From: Pseudomonadota bacterium | GTDB taxonomy: Bacteria; Myxococcota_A; UBA9160; SZUA-336 | NCBI GenBank assembly: GCA_003247575.1 | Contig: QJZC01000050.1 | Location: 24,272-88,271, forward strand | Direction of reading: 5' to 3' | DNA: 64,000 bases | Shown: piece after piece, positions 18,545-26,652 of the stretch | Position numbering within the stretch: position 1 is the stretch's first letter | Layout of the letters: every line of letters starts with the position of its first letter | Notes under the pieces: generated by a model | The model's input: only the letters and a program-made list of their open reading frames with translations | Told to the model about the DNA's origin: nothing | Databases searched by the model: none | Position numbers and translations under genes: made by a program

Positions 18545-19072
18545 ATGGAGAGCTACACCACACAGTTCGGCTCGCTGAAGAGCTATCAGAAGGGCGGTGT
18601 ACAGGTCATCGCCGATCGGGTCGAGAACTATGCGTTCTCGAACGTATTCGAGATCTGCTCCTCGGCGCGTCCGTACGAGCGCGTAGTCTTCGGCCTCAAT
18701 CAGATCTACGTGCTCGAGGCGGTACGGGCCGAGGGGCACTCACCCTGGTTCCTGTGTGCGCATGACGAGTTCGTGCTGTGCATGGATGGGGCGGCGCGTA
18801 TCGACCTGGTCGAGGTCGATGTTCCACGCCTGCCCGAGGACAAGCTCGGTGCGGTATCCCTGCCGAACCCGCCAGAGGGGACGCCGATGGGTTGGATTCG
18901 TATCCAACGCGGGCATCAGGCGCTGCTGCCGTCTCAGTGCGCGTATCGGTTCGACAGCGCGACTCCGAGTGTGCTGGTGATTCAGACCTGCAAGGGCGAT
19001 CTGTCGGTCGAGCGCTGGGCCGAGATCTGCCAGCGCACGGGAGCCGCAGAGGAAGCGGAGGGGGGACGATGA
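18545..19072 (+). CDS. Hydroquinone 1,2-dioxygenase small (alpha) subunit, HapC/PnpC-like
   Basis: A 175-residue protein beginning MESYTTQFGSLKSYQKGG, with a cupin-like body (YERVVFGLNQIYVLEAV, WFLCAHDEFVLCMDG). This matches my memory of the small subunit of the two-component Fe(II) hydroquinone dioxygenase (HapC/HapD, PnpC/PnpD), which opens hydroquinone to 4-hydroxymuconic semialdehyde. AGGAGG precedes the ATG. An in-frame GTG 51 bases upstream falls in the tandem repeats and is rejected. Its stop overlaps the next start as ATGA. The function assignment is strengthened by the dehydrogenase and maleylacetate reductase downstream. Confidence 0.82.
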   Translation: MESYTTQFGSLKSYQKGGVQVIADRVENYAFSNVFEICSSARPYERVVFGLNQIYVLEAVRAEGHSPWFLCAHDEFVLCMDGAARIDLVEVDVPRLPEDKLGAVSLPNPPEGTPMGWIRIQRGHQALLPSQCAYRFDSATPSVLVIQTCKGDLSVERWAEICQRTGAAEEAEGGR

Positions 19073-20061
19073 GCGTCGCACCGGTGGTCAGCGAAGAAAC
19101 GGGGGCGCTCGGAGCGAATCGCTTCGGGTATCAAAAGTTTGCTCTCGGTAGCTTCTCGTTCGAGCGGGACGAATACTTCGCGCACATCGCCTGGAGCCAT
19201 GGCACCCACACGATGGATGTGGGGGACTTCTTGCGCGCCCTGATGCGGGACGTCGCCTGGGGGTTTTTCTACGGCTACGTCCACTTCGACTCGGTCTTCG
19301 GAACCTGCAATCACTACGGGACGGTCGATGTCTTCGCTGGCACGTACAACAGCAACTACAAGCGCGCGGGTGTGGATGAGCTGCAGAACCACCCCACCGA
19401 CCGAGTGGGCGCGACCTTCGTCGCGATGATCGAGGACTGGACCAACGAGGGCTTCGATCCCTTTGCGGCACCGATGGAGACGGGGTCCCCCTATGGGCCG
19501 AACCGCGGCTCGAACCTGGAGGCGGTGCGGCGAGCCCGGTCTACTGCGACGCGTTGTGTCGGGCTCGATGGGGACGCGCCGCTTCGGACGGACGGGTCTG
19601 GTTATCCGGTGAATCGCGCGTTTGCGGATGTCGATCAGAGCGAGCCCGAGGTCCACGCGGAGCCCGGCTTCGAGGACCGCGTGCACGCCTTCAACCTGTT
19701 CGCCTATCTCTCGCGCTCCGACGTCACCTGGAATCCATCCTTTACCTCTGTCGTGAAGCACAGCTTCATGTGTCCGACCACGGAAGAGCACATCCTGCCG
19801 ATCGTGCACGGGAACGACCGGGTGGAGTGGTTCTTCCAGCTCTCGGATGAGATTCACTGGGACATCTCTACGCGCGATACCGCGGAGCCGCGCTCGCGGG
19901 TGATCATGAAGCCGGGGGACATGGCGGCGATGCCCGCAGATTGCCGGCATCAGGGATTCGCTCCCAAGCGTGCGATGCTCCTCGTCTGGGAGAACGGCTC
20001 GCCGAAGATCGTCGACGAGATCTCCTCCGGTCAGGCGCCCGTGAATCCAGTGGACTTCTGA
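19069..20061 (+). CDS. Hydroquinone 1,2-dioxygenase large (beta) subunit, HapD/PnpD-like
   Basis: A 330-residue protein, the length expected for the 38 kDa HapD-type subunit. Distinct blocks are YQKFALGSFSFERDEYF, WSHGTHTMDVGDFLRALMRD, FDSVFGTCNHYGTVDVFAG and a C-terminal cupin-like part with EEHILPIVHGND, EIHWD and CRHQGF, whose Glu/His residues could hold Fe(II). It is translationally coupled to the small subunit by an ATGA overlap, which fits an alpha2beta2 enzyme. The ring-cleavage product would be oxidised by the dehydrogenase that starts 4 bases later. Confidence 0.82.
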   Translation: MSVAPVVSEETGALGANRFGYQKFALGSFSFERDEYFAHIAWSHGTHTMDVGDFLRALMRDVAWGFFYGYVHFDSVFGTCNHYGTVDVFAGTYNSNYKRAGVDELQNHPTDRVGATFVAMIEDWTNEGFDPFAAPMETGSPYGPNRGSNLEAVRRARSTATRCVGLDGDAPLRTDGSGYPVNRAFADVDQSEPEVHAEPGFEDRVHAFNLFAYLSRSDVTWNPSFTSVVKHSFMCPTTEEHILPIVHGNDRVEWFFQLSDEIHWDISTRDTAEPRSRVIMKPGDMAAMPADCRHQGFAPKRAMLLVWENGSPKIVDEISSGQAPVNPVDF

Positions 20062-20065
20062 AGTC

Positions 20066-21529
20066 GTGGAGACTCGTCTGTTCATCGGGGGAGAGTTCGT
20101 ACCCGCGCGTAGCGGCGAAACCCTACCCGTCAGGAATCCGCACGACGGAAGCGAGCTGGGACATGTGGCGATGGCTGCCGGTGACGATGTGGAGGATGCG
20201 GTCGCGGCAGCGCGAGCAGCACTTCCCGCCTGGAGATCGACGTCGGCGTCCGAGCGGGGCCGCCTGCTCTTGGCGCTGGCTGATGCGATCGAGGCTCGAT
20301 CCGATGAGCTGGCCCGGCTCGAGAGTCTGGATACGGGACACCCGATCCGGGACACGATCGGTCTCGACGTTCCGCGCACCGCAGCCACGTTTCGCTACTT
20401 CGGCGGTATTGCGGACAAGGTGGAGGGGCGCGTGATCCCGGTGGATCCGGGCTTTCTGAACTATGTCGTGCCCGAGCCCGTCGGCATCGTGGGGCAGATC
20501 GTTCCCTGGAACTTTCCGATCATGTTCACCAGCTGGAAGCTGGCTCCTGCGCTGGCTGCGGGGAATTGCGTTCTGCTCAAACCCTCGGAGCTGACTCCAC
20601 TATCGAGTCTGCGTATGGCGGAGCTGATGGCGGAGGTGGGCTTTCCGCCCGGTGTCGTCAACGTGCTACCCGGTGACGGCAAGGACGCGGGTAGCGCGAT
20701 CGTCGACCACCCCGAGATCGCCAAGATTGCCTTCACGGGCTCGACCGCCGTGGGGGCGGAGGTTGCGGCCCGAAGCGGCGCCCGGCTGAAGGGCGTGCAG
20801 CTCGAGCTCGGCGGCAAGGGAGCGAACATCGTCTTCGAGGATGCCGATCTGCGTGCTGCGGTGAACGGAGCGGCCTTCGCGATCTTCCACAACCAAGGGC
20901 AGGCTTGCATCGCGGGATCGCGCATCCTTCTGCACGAGTCGATCGCACGTGAGTTCCTGGATTCCTTTCTCGAGCTCGCAGGATCTATCCGCGTGGGCGA
21001 CCCGCTTTCATCGAGCACGGAGATGGGTCCGCTCACCTCGGCGGAGCATCGGGATCGTGTGCTGCGCTACACCGAGATCGCGCGTCAGGAAGGTGGCGAG
21101 GTGCTTCTGGGAGGCTCGCGTCCGCGGGATCCCGCTCTCTCGGCGGGCTACTACGTCGAGCCCACGGTCGTTCGCTGTGCTCCGGACGCGCGAGTCGCGC
21201 AGGAAGAGGTCTTCGGTCCATTCGCGAGCGTGCTGATTTTTCGCGACGAAGCGGAGGCGATCGCGCTGGCGAACGCAACGCCCTATGGCCTCGGGAGTGG
21301 GCTCTGGACGCGGGACCTTCGGCGCGCGCACCGTGTCGCGGAACAGATTCGAGCGGGGATGGTCTGGGTCAACTGCTACAAGCGCGTGCATCCCGGATCA
21401 CCGTTCGGGGGCATCGGTGCCAGCGGCGTGGGTCGGGAGATGGGGTTCGATGCGATGCGCGAGTACACCGAGACGCGCTCGGTCTGGATCAACATTGATG
21501 CGGCCCTCCCGGCGTACTATCCGCGTTGA
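20066..21529 (+). CDS. Aldehyde dehydrogenase, probable 4-hydroxymuconic semialdehyde dehydrogenase
   Basis: A 487-residue NAD(P)-dependent aldehyde dehydrogenase starting from GTG, 4 bases after the dioxygenase large subunit. The catalytic Glu is in LELGGKGANIV, the nucleophilic Cys in NQGQACIAGSR, and the cofactor-binding GSTAVGAEVA is near residue 225. The C-terminal EVFGPFASVL and GGIGASGVGREMG blocks are also present. By position it should oxidise the hydroquinone ring-cleavage product to maleylacetate (HapE role). Substrate choice is inferred from context, since the fold alone would fit many aldehydes. Confidence 0.87.
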   Translation: METRLFIGGEFVPARSGETLPVRNPHDGSELGHVAMAAGDDVEDAVAAARAALPAWRSTSASERGRLLLALADAIEARSDELARLESLDTGHPIRDTIGLDVPRTAATFRYFGGIADKVEGRVIPVDPGFLNYVVPEPVGIVGQIVPWNFPIMFTSWKLAPALAAGNCVLLKPSELTPLSSLRMAELMAEVGFPPGVVNVLPGDGKDAGSAIVDHPEIAKIAFTGSTAVGAEVAARSGARLKGVQLELGGKGANIVFEDADLRAAVNGAAFAIFHNQGQACIAGSRILLHESIAREFLDSFLELAGSIRVGDPLSSSTEMGPLTSAEHRDRVLRYTEIARQEGGEVLLGGSRPRDPALSAGYYVEPTVVRCAPDARVAQEEVFGPFASVLIFRDEAEAIALANATPYGLGSGLWTRDLRRAHRVAEQIRAGMVWVNCYKRVHPGSPFGGIGASGVGREMGFDAMREYTETRSVWINIDAALPAYYPR

Positions 21530-21540
21530 GGTCGCCGGGT

Positions 21541-22239
21541 GTGTCGTCGAAGGTCGTAGCGGACGTGGAGGCGGCGGTTGGTGGGATCGAGTCGGGATCG
21601 ACGATCCTGATCGGTGGCTTCGGCAGTGCCGGACTTCCGAGTGAGCTGATCGATGCACTGATTGCCAACGGCGCTTCGGATCTCACGATCGTGAGCAACA
21701 ATGCAGGGAACGGGGAGCAGGGCATTGCAGCCCTGCTGCAGGCCCGGAGAGTGCGCAAGATCCTCTGTTCGTTCCCGCGTCAGTCCGACTCCTTCGTGTT
21801 CGACGCGCTGTACCGGGCCGGGGAGATCGAGCTCGAGCTGGTTCCCCAGGGGACGCTCGCGGAGCGGATCCGGGCCGCCGGAGCCGGCATCGGTGCCTTC
21901 TATACGCAAACGGGCTTCGGGACGCGACTCGCGCAGGGCAAGGAGTCTCGCATCATCGACGGAAAGGGCCATCTGCTCGAGCACCCGATCCATGCGGACT
22001 TTGCCTTGATTCGCGCAGAGCTGGCGGATCCGCTGGGAAATCTGACCTACCGGAAGAGCGCGAGGAACTTCGGTCCGGTCATGGCCACGGCCGCTCGCTG
22101 CACCATCGCCCAGGTGTCCCGCGTGGTAGGCATTGGAGAGCTGGATCCCGAGGCGATCGTGACTCCGGGAATCTTCGTGAGGCGGGTCGTATGCACGCGC
22201 GGGCGCAGGCAGGCTGGGTGGACGGAGAGCGCGGCATGA
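21541..22239 (+). CDS. pcaI: 3-oxoadipate CoA-transferase subunit A
   Basis: A 232-residue CoA-transferase alpha subunit with the glycine-rich CoA loop GGFGSAGLPSELIDAL, SNNAGNGEQGIAALL and CSFPRQSDSFVFD, close to PcaI. The start is taken at GTG 21541 (MSSKVVADVEAAV), with GAGG 8-9 bases upstream. A TTG at 21526 overlaps the dehydrogenase stop and would add five residues. It transfers CoA from succinyl-CoA to 3-oxoadipate together with subunit B, whose start overlaps its stop. This is the step where the protocatechuate and hydroquinone routes merge. Confidence 0.93.
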   Translation: MSSKVVADVEAAVGGIESGSTILIGGFGSAGLPSELIDALIANGASDLTIVSNNAGNGEQGIAALLQARRVRKILCSFPRQSDSFVFDALYRAGEIELELVPQGTLAERIRAAGAGIGAFYTQTGFGTRLAQGKESRIIDGKGHLLEHPIHADFALIRAELADPLGNLTYRKSARNFGPVMATAARCTIAQVSRVVGIGELDPEAIVTPGIFVRRVVCTRGRRQAGWTESAA

Positions 22240-22904
22240 CGTCGCTGGGACTACGCCGCGATCGCAGCGCGATGGCCGCTCGCGTGGCTCGGGACATCCC
22301 CAACGGCAGCTACGTAAATCTGGGGATTGGCCTGCCGACGCGAATCGCCGAGCATCTGAATCCCGAGCGTGGCGTCGTGCTCCACAGCGAGAACGGCATC
22401 CTCGGAATGGGGCCCCCTCCCGAGCCGGGAAACGCGGATCCGGATCTGATCAACGCGGGCAAGGAGCCGATCACGTTGATGCGTGGCGGCTCGTTCTTCG
22501 ATCATGCTCTGTCCTTCAGCATGATCCGAGGGGGGCATCTCGACATCTGCGTGCTCGGCGCGTTCCAGGTCTCCATCGCTGGAGATCTGGCCAACTGGCA
22601 CGCGGGAGCCGAGGACGCGATCCCAGCCGTGGGTGGGGCGATGGATCTCGCGATCGGCGCGCGCAGGGTCTTCGTTCTGACCGAGCACCTGACGCGCGCT
22701 GGCGAGAGCAAGCTCGTCGAGAAGTGCACGTATCCGCTGACCGCTGCGGGTTGCGTCGATCGCATCTACACCGATCTCGCGGTGATCGATGTGACCCCGG
22801 AGGGGCTCGTCGTGCGCGAGATCGTGCAGGGGTGGACGCTCGGGGAGCTCTGTCGGATCTCTCGCTTGAAGCTCCGCGGAAACCCTGTCGAGGTCGCACC
22901 GTGA
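22236..22904 (+). CDS. pcaJ: 3-oxoadipate CoA-transferase subunit B
   Basis: A 222-residue beta subunit with NLGIGLPTRIAEHL and the catalytic glutamate in HSENGILGMGP. RGGSFFDHALSFSMIRGGHLD and EKCTYPLTAAGCV are also typical of PcaJ/ScoB. It starts at ATG 22236 by an ATGA overlap with subunit A. An earlier in-frame ATG (22191) would overlap further and is less likely. Its stop overlaps the next gene as GTGA. Confidence 0.93.
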   Translation: MTSLGLRRDRSAMAARVARDIPNGSYVNLGIGLPTRIAEHLNPERGVVLHSENGILGMGPPPEPGNADPDLINAGKEPITLMRGGSFFDHALSFSMIRGGHLDICVLGAFQVSIAGDLANWHAGAEDAIPAVGGAMDLAIGARRVFVLTEHLTRAGESKLVEKCTYPLTAAGCVDRIYTDLAVIDVTPEGLVVREIVQGWTLGELCRISRLKLRGNPVEVAP

Positions 22905-23959
22905 CGCGCTTCGTCGCCGAGCTCAGAATGCCGCGCGTCGTGTTCGGGGGCGGTTGCAGGCGCGAGCTTCCCCTCGAGGTGGACCGGCTCGGCGGCGAGC
23001 GAGCCTATGTACTCGGGTCTCCGGAGCAGCGCGACCAGCTGGAGGAGTGTCTCGAGCTGCTGGCCGAGCGGGGGGCCGGCGTGCTCGATCGCGCGCAGAT
23101 GCACGTGCCGCGTGAGTGCGTGGTCGCCGCGCGATCGGAGATCGAGCAGGCGCGTGCCGACGTGCTGGTGGCCGTCGGTGGGGGGTCTGCGATCGGGTTG
23201 GCGAAGGCGCTGGCGCTCGAGACCCGGCTTCCGATCATCGCGCTTCCTACCACGTATGCCGGATCGGAGATGACCCCGATTCACGGGATCACCGAAGCCG
23301 GTCGCAAGCGAACCGGCCGAGATCCGATCGTTCTCCCGCGTACGGTGATCTACGACCCAGAGCTGACGTTCGCGCTGCCGCTCCCGCTGTCGGCCGCCAG
23401 CGGCATGAACGCGATCGCACATGCGGTCGAGGGCTTGTACGCGCCCGGAGTGGATCCGGTGACCTGTTTGATGGCAGAGGCGGGAATCCGCGCGTTTGCA
23501 GCCGGACTTCCACGAGTCGTCGCCTTGGCACAGGATGCCGACGCGCGTGCAGAGTGTCTCTACGGCGCTTGGTTGTGCGGGAGCGTTCTGGGATCGGCGA
23601 CCTTGGGGCTGCACCACAAACTTTGTCATACGCTCGGCGGTAGCTTCGGACTGCCGCATGCCGAGACGCACTGTGTCGTGTTGCCGCACGCGTGCGCGTA
23701 CAACTACGAGGCGGCACGCGGAGCGATGGCGCAGGTCGAGCGCGCGCTCGATGCTCGGTACGCGCCACGGGGGCTGTTCGAGCTGGCCTGCAGGCTCAAG
23801 GCACCGACCTCGCTGTCGGACCTCGGGATGGAGCTGGCGGACGTGGATCACGCGCTGGACCTCGCCCTGCAGGACGCCTATCCGAATCCGCGCCCGCTGG
23901 AGCGCGAAGGCCTCCGCGAGCTGCTGCAGAACGCGATCCAAGGGGTCGCGCCGTCGTAG
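22901..23959 (+). CDS. Maleylacetate reductase
   Basis: A 352-residue iron-type alcohol dehydrogenase-fold enzyme that reduces maleylacetate to 3-oxoadipate with NAD(P)H. It opens FVAELRMPRVVFGGG, then the nucleotide site VAVGGGSAIGLAKALALE, the family-typical LPTTYAGSEMTPIHG, SGMNAIAHAVEGLYA and LHHKLCHTLGG. These last blocks distinguish maleylacetate reductases from other iron alcohol dehydrogenases. The GTG start at 22901 overlaps the CoA-transferase stop. It serves the hydroquinone branch and also any hydroxyquinol cleavage by the dioxygenase at 8638. Confidence 0.93.
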   Translation: MTRFVAELRMPRVVFGGGCRRELPLEVDRLGGERAYVLGSPEQRDQLEECLELLAERGAGVLDRAQMHVPRECVVAARSEIEQARADVLVAVGGGSAIGLAKALALETRLPIIALPTTYAGSEMTPIHGITEAGRKRTGRDPIVLPRTVIYDPELTFALPLPLSAASGMNAIAHAVEGLYAPGVDPVTCLMAEAGIRAFAAGLPRVVALAQDADARAECLYGAWLCGSVLGSATLGLHHKLCHTLGGSFGLPHAETHCVVLPHACAYNYEAARGAMAQVERALDARYAPRGLFELACRLKAPTSLSDLGMELADVDHALDLALQDAYPNPRPLEREGLRELLQNAIQGVAPS

Positions 23960-24046
23960 CGCCCGCGCCGCTCCGACGGACTCGGGGCGCCACCGGATCG
24001 AGGATCTCCGGGAGGGATCGCGGAACGCCAGGGGGGGATGAAGCCA

Positions 24047-25252
24047 ATGTCGGAAGCCTATGTCTGCGAGGGTGTGCGGACGCCCTTCGGTCGCTACGGC
24101 GGTGCCCTGGCACAGGTACGCACCGACGAGCTCGCGGCACTGCCGCTGCGCGAGCTCATGCGGCGGCGGCCCGCGCTCGACTGGCAGGCGCTCGACGACG
24201 TCGTGCTCGGCTGCGCGAACCAGGCGGGCGAGGACAATCGCAACGTCGCGCGCATGTCTCTGCTGCTGGCTGGGCTTCCTGTCGAGGTGCCGGGTGTCAC
24301 CTTGAATCGTCTGTGCGGGTCCGGCATGGACGCCGTGATCATGGCCGCGCGTGCAGTCCGAGCGAATTCCGCCGACCTCGTGCTGGCCGGTGGAGTCGAG
24401 AGCATGTCCCGGGCCCCGTTCGTACTGGGCAAGGCCGAGACGGCGTTCGGGCGGGACTGTAGGCTCCAGGATACGACGCTCGGCTGGCGCTTCATCAACC
24501 CGCGCATGCAGGCAACCTACGGAACCGACTCCATGGCGGAGACCGCTGAGAATGTGGCGGCGGAGTTCGGAGTGACGCGTCAGGCTCAGGACGCGTTCGC
24601 GCTGCGCAGTCAGGCACGCTGCGCCCAGGCGGAGGCGGCGGGTCGCTTCTCGGCCGAGCGCATGTTCGTAGAGGTGCCGCGACGTCGCGGCGCGTCCGTT
24701 CGCGTCGAGGTAGACGAGCACCCGCGCCCAGAGACCTCGATGGAGGATCTGGCTGCGCTCCGGCCAATCGTTTCCGAGCGGGGGAGCATCACTGCCGGAA
24801 ACGCATCTGGGATCAACGACGGTGCCTGTGCGTTGCTGATCGCATCGGAGTCCGCCGTGAGGCGTCATGGCCTGAATCCGCTCGCGCGTGTGGTCGCGGA
24901 GTCGTCGGCAGGAGTCCTTCCTCGCATCATGGGGATGGGGCCGGTGCCGGCGACCCGGCGCGCGCTGGCGCGCGCATCGCTCAAGCTCGACCAGATGGAC
25001 GTGATCGAGCTCAACGAGGCCTTCGCTGCGCAGTCTCTCGCCGTCGTGCGCGAGCTCGGATTGCCGGATGATGCCCCTCACGTCAATCCGAATGGAGGCG
25101 CGATTGCACTGGGGCATCCACTGGGAGCGTCGGGCGCGCGGCTCGTTCTGACTGCCGCGCTGGAGCTCGAGCGCCGCACGGCGCGCTACGCACTCTGCAC
25201 GATGTGCATCGGCGTCGGGCAGGGCATCGCGCTGATCCTCGCGCGCCCCTGA
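24047..25252 (+). CDS. pcaF: 3-oxoadipyl-CoA thiolase
   Basis: A 401-residue thiolase that splits 3-oxoadipyl-CoA into succinyl-CoA and acetyl-CoA. The acyl-accepting Cys is in NRLCGSGMDAV near residue 87. The acid-base motifs NEAFAAQS, NPNGGAIALGHPLGASGAR and the final Cys in CTMCIGVGQG are all present. The ATG at 24047 has a purine-rich AGGGGGG 9 bases upstream. The ATG at 24038 directly abuts it and is less likely. It ends the catabolic run after an 87-base gap and completes the route to central metabolism. Confidence 0.94.
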   Translation: MSEAYVCEGVRTPFGRYGGALAQVRTDELAALPLRELMRRRPALDWQALDDVVLGCANQAGEDNRNVARMSLLLAGLPVEVPGVTLNRLCGSGMDAVIMAARAVRANSADLVLAGGVESMSRAPFVLGKAETAFGRDCRLQDTTLGWRFINPRMQATYGTDSMAETAENVAAEFGVTRQAQDAFALRSQARCAQAEAAGRFSAERMFVEVPRRRGASVRVEVDEHPRPETSMEDLAALRPIVSERGSITAGNASGINDGACALLIASESAVRRHGLNPLARVVAESSAGVLPRIMGMGPVPATRRALARASLKLDQMDVIELNEAFAAQSLAVVRELGLPDDAPHVNPNGGAIALGHPLGASGARLVLTAALELERRTARYALCTMCIGVGQGIALILARP

Positions 25253-25436
25253 CCCGCGACGGTCCTGCCCGCACGCGCCTAGGGCTGATATGATCCTGTC
25301 CTGGCTATAGGGCTCCGCACTGCTGCAGCGGCTTCAGGGTGCACCATCGAGACCTCGAATCACACAGAGCTGGAGAGCTTCAGGAGTCATCCGGGCGGGC
25401 GACGTCGTTCGGGCGGAGCCCTCGGATGTCCAACCG

Positions 25437-25991
25437 ATGACCAGCTCTAGGGCCTCTCTCGGGGCGGCGGTCATCGCGGGGGTCTGCACGATTCTCGCCT
25501 CGATCGTGCCGGCGTTGCTTGCTCGGTTCGATGTGGGACCCGTGCGGGACTACGTGTGCGGTCCCGGTCCTTCGCCGATGTTGCGGTCAGCTGACCAGGG
25601 TGGCGCATCCGAACTCCTCGCGGCAGTCGCGCGAGAGGAGCGGTCCCCCGACCGCTCGGTTGGCGCACCCGCCGATTCTGCGCCAGAACTGGCTGTTCCT
25701 GCCTCCCTGGACCAGCTCACAGGAATCAAGGACGGGAGCATTCATTCGGTTCTCGGCGGGCAGGTTCGGATCAAGGTCGCGAGGACGTATCGCGATGCTG
25801 TCGGAGAGGCGGCAGCGACGATCTTCGTCGAGTTTCGAGATCGATCCAAGCCAGGGCGTACGGGAACCGTTCGAACCGACCGTCCCTATGCGTTCGAGTA
25901 TCGGGACGAGGAGTACGAGGTCCGGGCGACGCGAATCGCAGTCTCCGACCGCGAGCTAGATGCCCGTATCTTCCGCCTGCCCCGCCCCTGA
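25437..25991 (+). CDS. Hypothetical membrane-anchored protein
   Basis: A 184-residue protein I do not recognise. Residues about 8-29 are a hydrophobic segment (LGAAVIAGVCTILASIVPALL) that would act as an uncleaved anchor or signal. Residues 40-95 are low in structure. Residues 95-184 could be a small beta-rich domain (GQVRIKVARTYRD, ATIFVEFRD, YAFEYRDEEYEVRATRI). Codon use is like the neighbours. It stands alone after the thiolase with a 184-base gap, and no clear partner is seen. Confidence 0.55.
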   Translation: MTSSRASLGAAVIAGVCTILASIVPALLARFDVGPVRDYVCGPGPSPMLRSADQGGASELLAAVAREERSPDRSVGAPADSAPELAVPASLDQLTGIKDGSIHSVLGGQVRIKVARTYRDAVGEAAATIFVEFRDRSKPGRTGTVRTDRPYAFEYRDEEYEVRATRIAVSDRELDARIFRLPRP

Positions 25992-26275
25992 CTGTCACCG
26001 CTCAGAGCACTCACTGTTGCGAATTCGCGAGCGTTGAAAGAGTTGTCGAGTCCTGGATGATAGCCGGAAACTTATTATTTCTGATTTCTATATGTTTCTT
26101 GTGCACGTTATCTGGAACGGTGGATATGTGTCAGGTTGTCTTGCGTGTTTGCGGAACGAATCGCCTGGCTGCGACATCGCCGTCATGTTTGTGTTTTATC
26201 TATCCTTAACCTCCGCGGTCGCGCCCAACATGGCACTTGCTCGTTGATTCGCGGTGGATTGTGTAGACTTCTGCC

Positions 26276-26292
26276 GTTGCGCTATACGCGGT
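26276..26292. promoter_or_regulatory. Degenerate third copy of the aromatic-operon palindrome
   Basis: GTTGCGCTATACGCGGT shares TGCGCTATACGC exactly with the copy at 14786 but has one poorer outer arm. It lies 377 bases upstream of the CBM2-cytochrome gene. It may be a weak site for the IclR-type regulator, or chance in G+C-rich DNA. Confidence 0.3.
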
Positions 26293-26411
26293 TTGAGCCC
26301 GAAACAGGGATTCATCCCCATTCGCCCTGTCGGGAGATACGATCGAGCGGGAGATTCGTCGAGCAACTCTGGAATCCATGCTCGAGACCAAGGGTGCGCA
26401 ATCCTGAACGT

Positions 26412-26453
26412 GCGCCCGGATTCAGTTGCGAATCCGGGCGCTTTCTTCTTCTT
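26412..26453 (+). terminator. Intrinsic terminator without an adjacent gene
   Basis: A perfect 12-base-pair stem, GCGCCCGGATTC / GAATCCGGGCGC, with a 6-base loop is followed by TTTCTTCTTCTTT. The nearest upstream stop codon on this strand is 420 bases away, so it more likely ends a small RNA or acts as an attenuator in the leader of the gene at 26653. Confidence 0.8.
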
Positions 26454-26652
26454 TGTGAATATCGCGGGAGCAGGGGGTTAGAACCCCGTTCCCTGTAAGT
26501 TCCCTGGCCGTACCCCTTACGGACCGAGGCGGATCCAAGTATCGTCGCGCTGCATCTATCCGTCATCCGCGTTGCGGACGCTGGTTGGGCGTGTGCGGAT
26601 ATTGAATGCGAAGACTCTTGTGAATGAGTTCAATTGTTACAGGGGATACTCA

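Larger units (their letters stand above)
25992..26652. other. 661-base non-coding region with leader/sRNA-like elements
   Basis: This gap is less G+C-rich than its surroundings, especially at 26040-26130. It holds an operator-like palindrome (26276-26292), a strong intrinsic terminator (26412-26453) and a second hairpin near 26466-26493 built on GGGGTTAGAACCCC, followed by two copies of GTTCCCTG. Short open frames across it have no recognisable protein features. I could not fit tRNA, tmRNA, SRP RNA or RNase P RNA to it. Confidence 0.6.

Noticed and set aside
22766..25117. A 783-codon open frame on the minus strand opposite the CoA-transferase, maleylacetate reductase and thiolase genes
   Set aside because: It is antisense to strongly recognised genes, is rich in Arg/His/Gln and has no family motif. 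It is a frame left open by high G+C third-position bias.
26136..26498. A 120-codon frame in the non-coding region before the CBM2-cytochrome gene
   Set aside because: It crosses a strong terminator, has no Shine-Dalgarno and shows no protein-like features.
26461..26500. A tRNA T-arm-like stretch (GGGGTTCTAACCCC on the minus strand)
   Set aside because: There is no matching acceptor or anticodon arm and no CCA end. The T-loop lacks the usual TTCRA pattern. It is better read as a simple hairpin.
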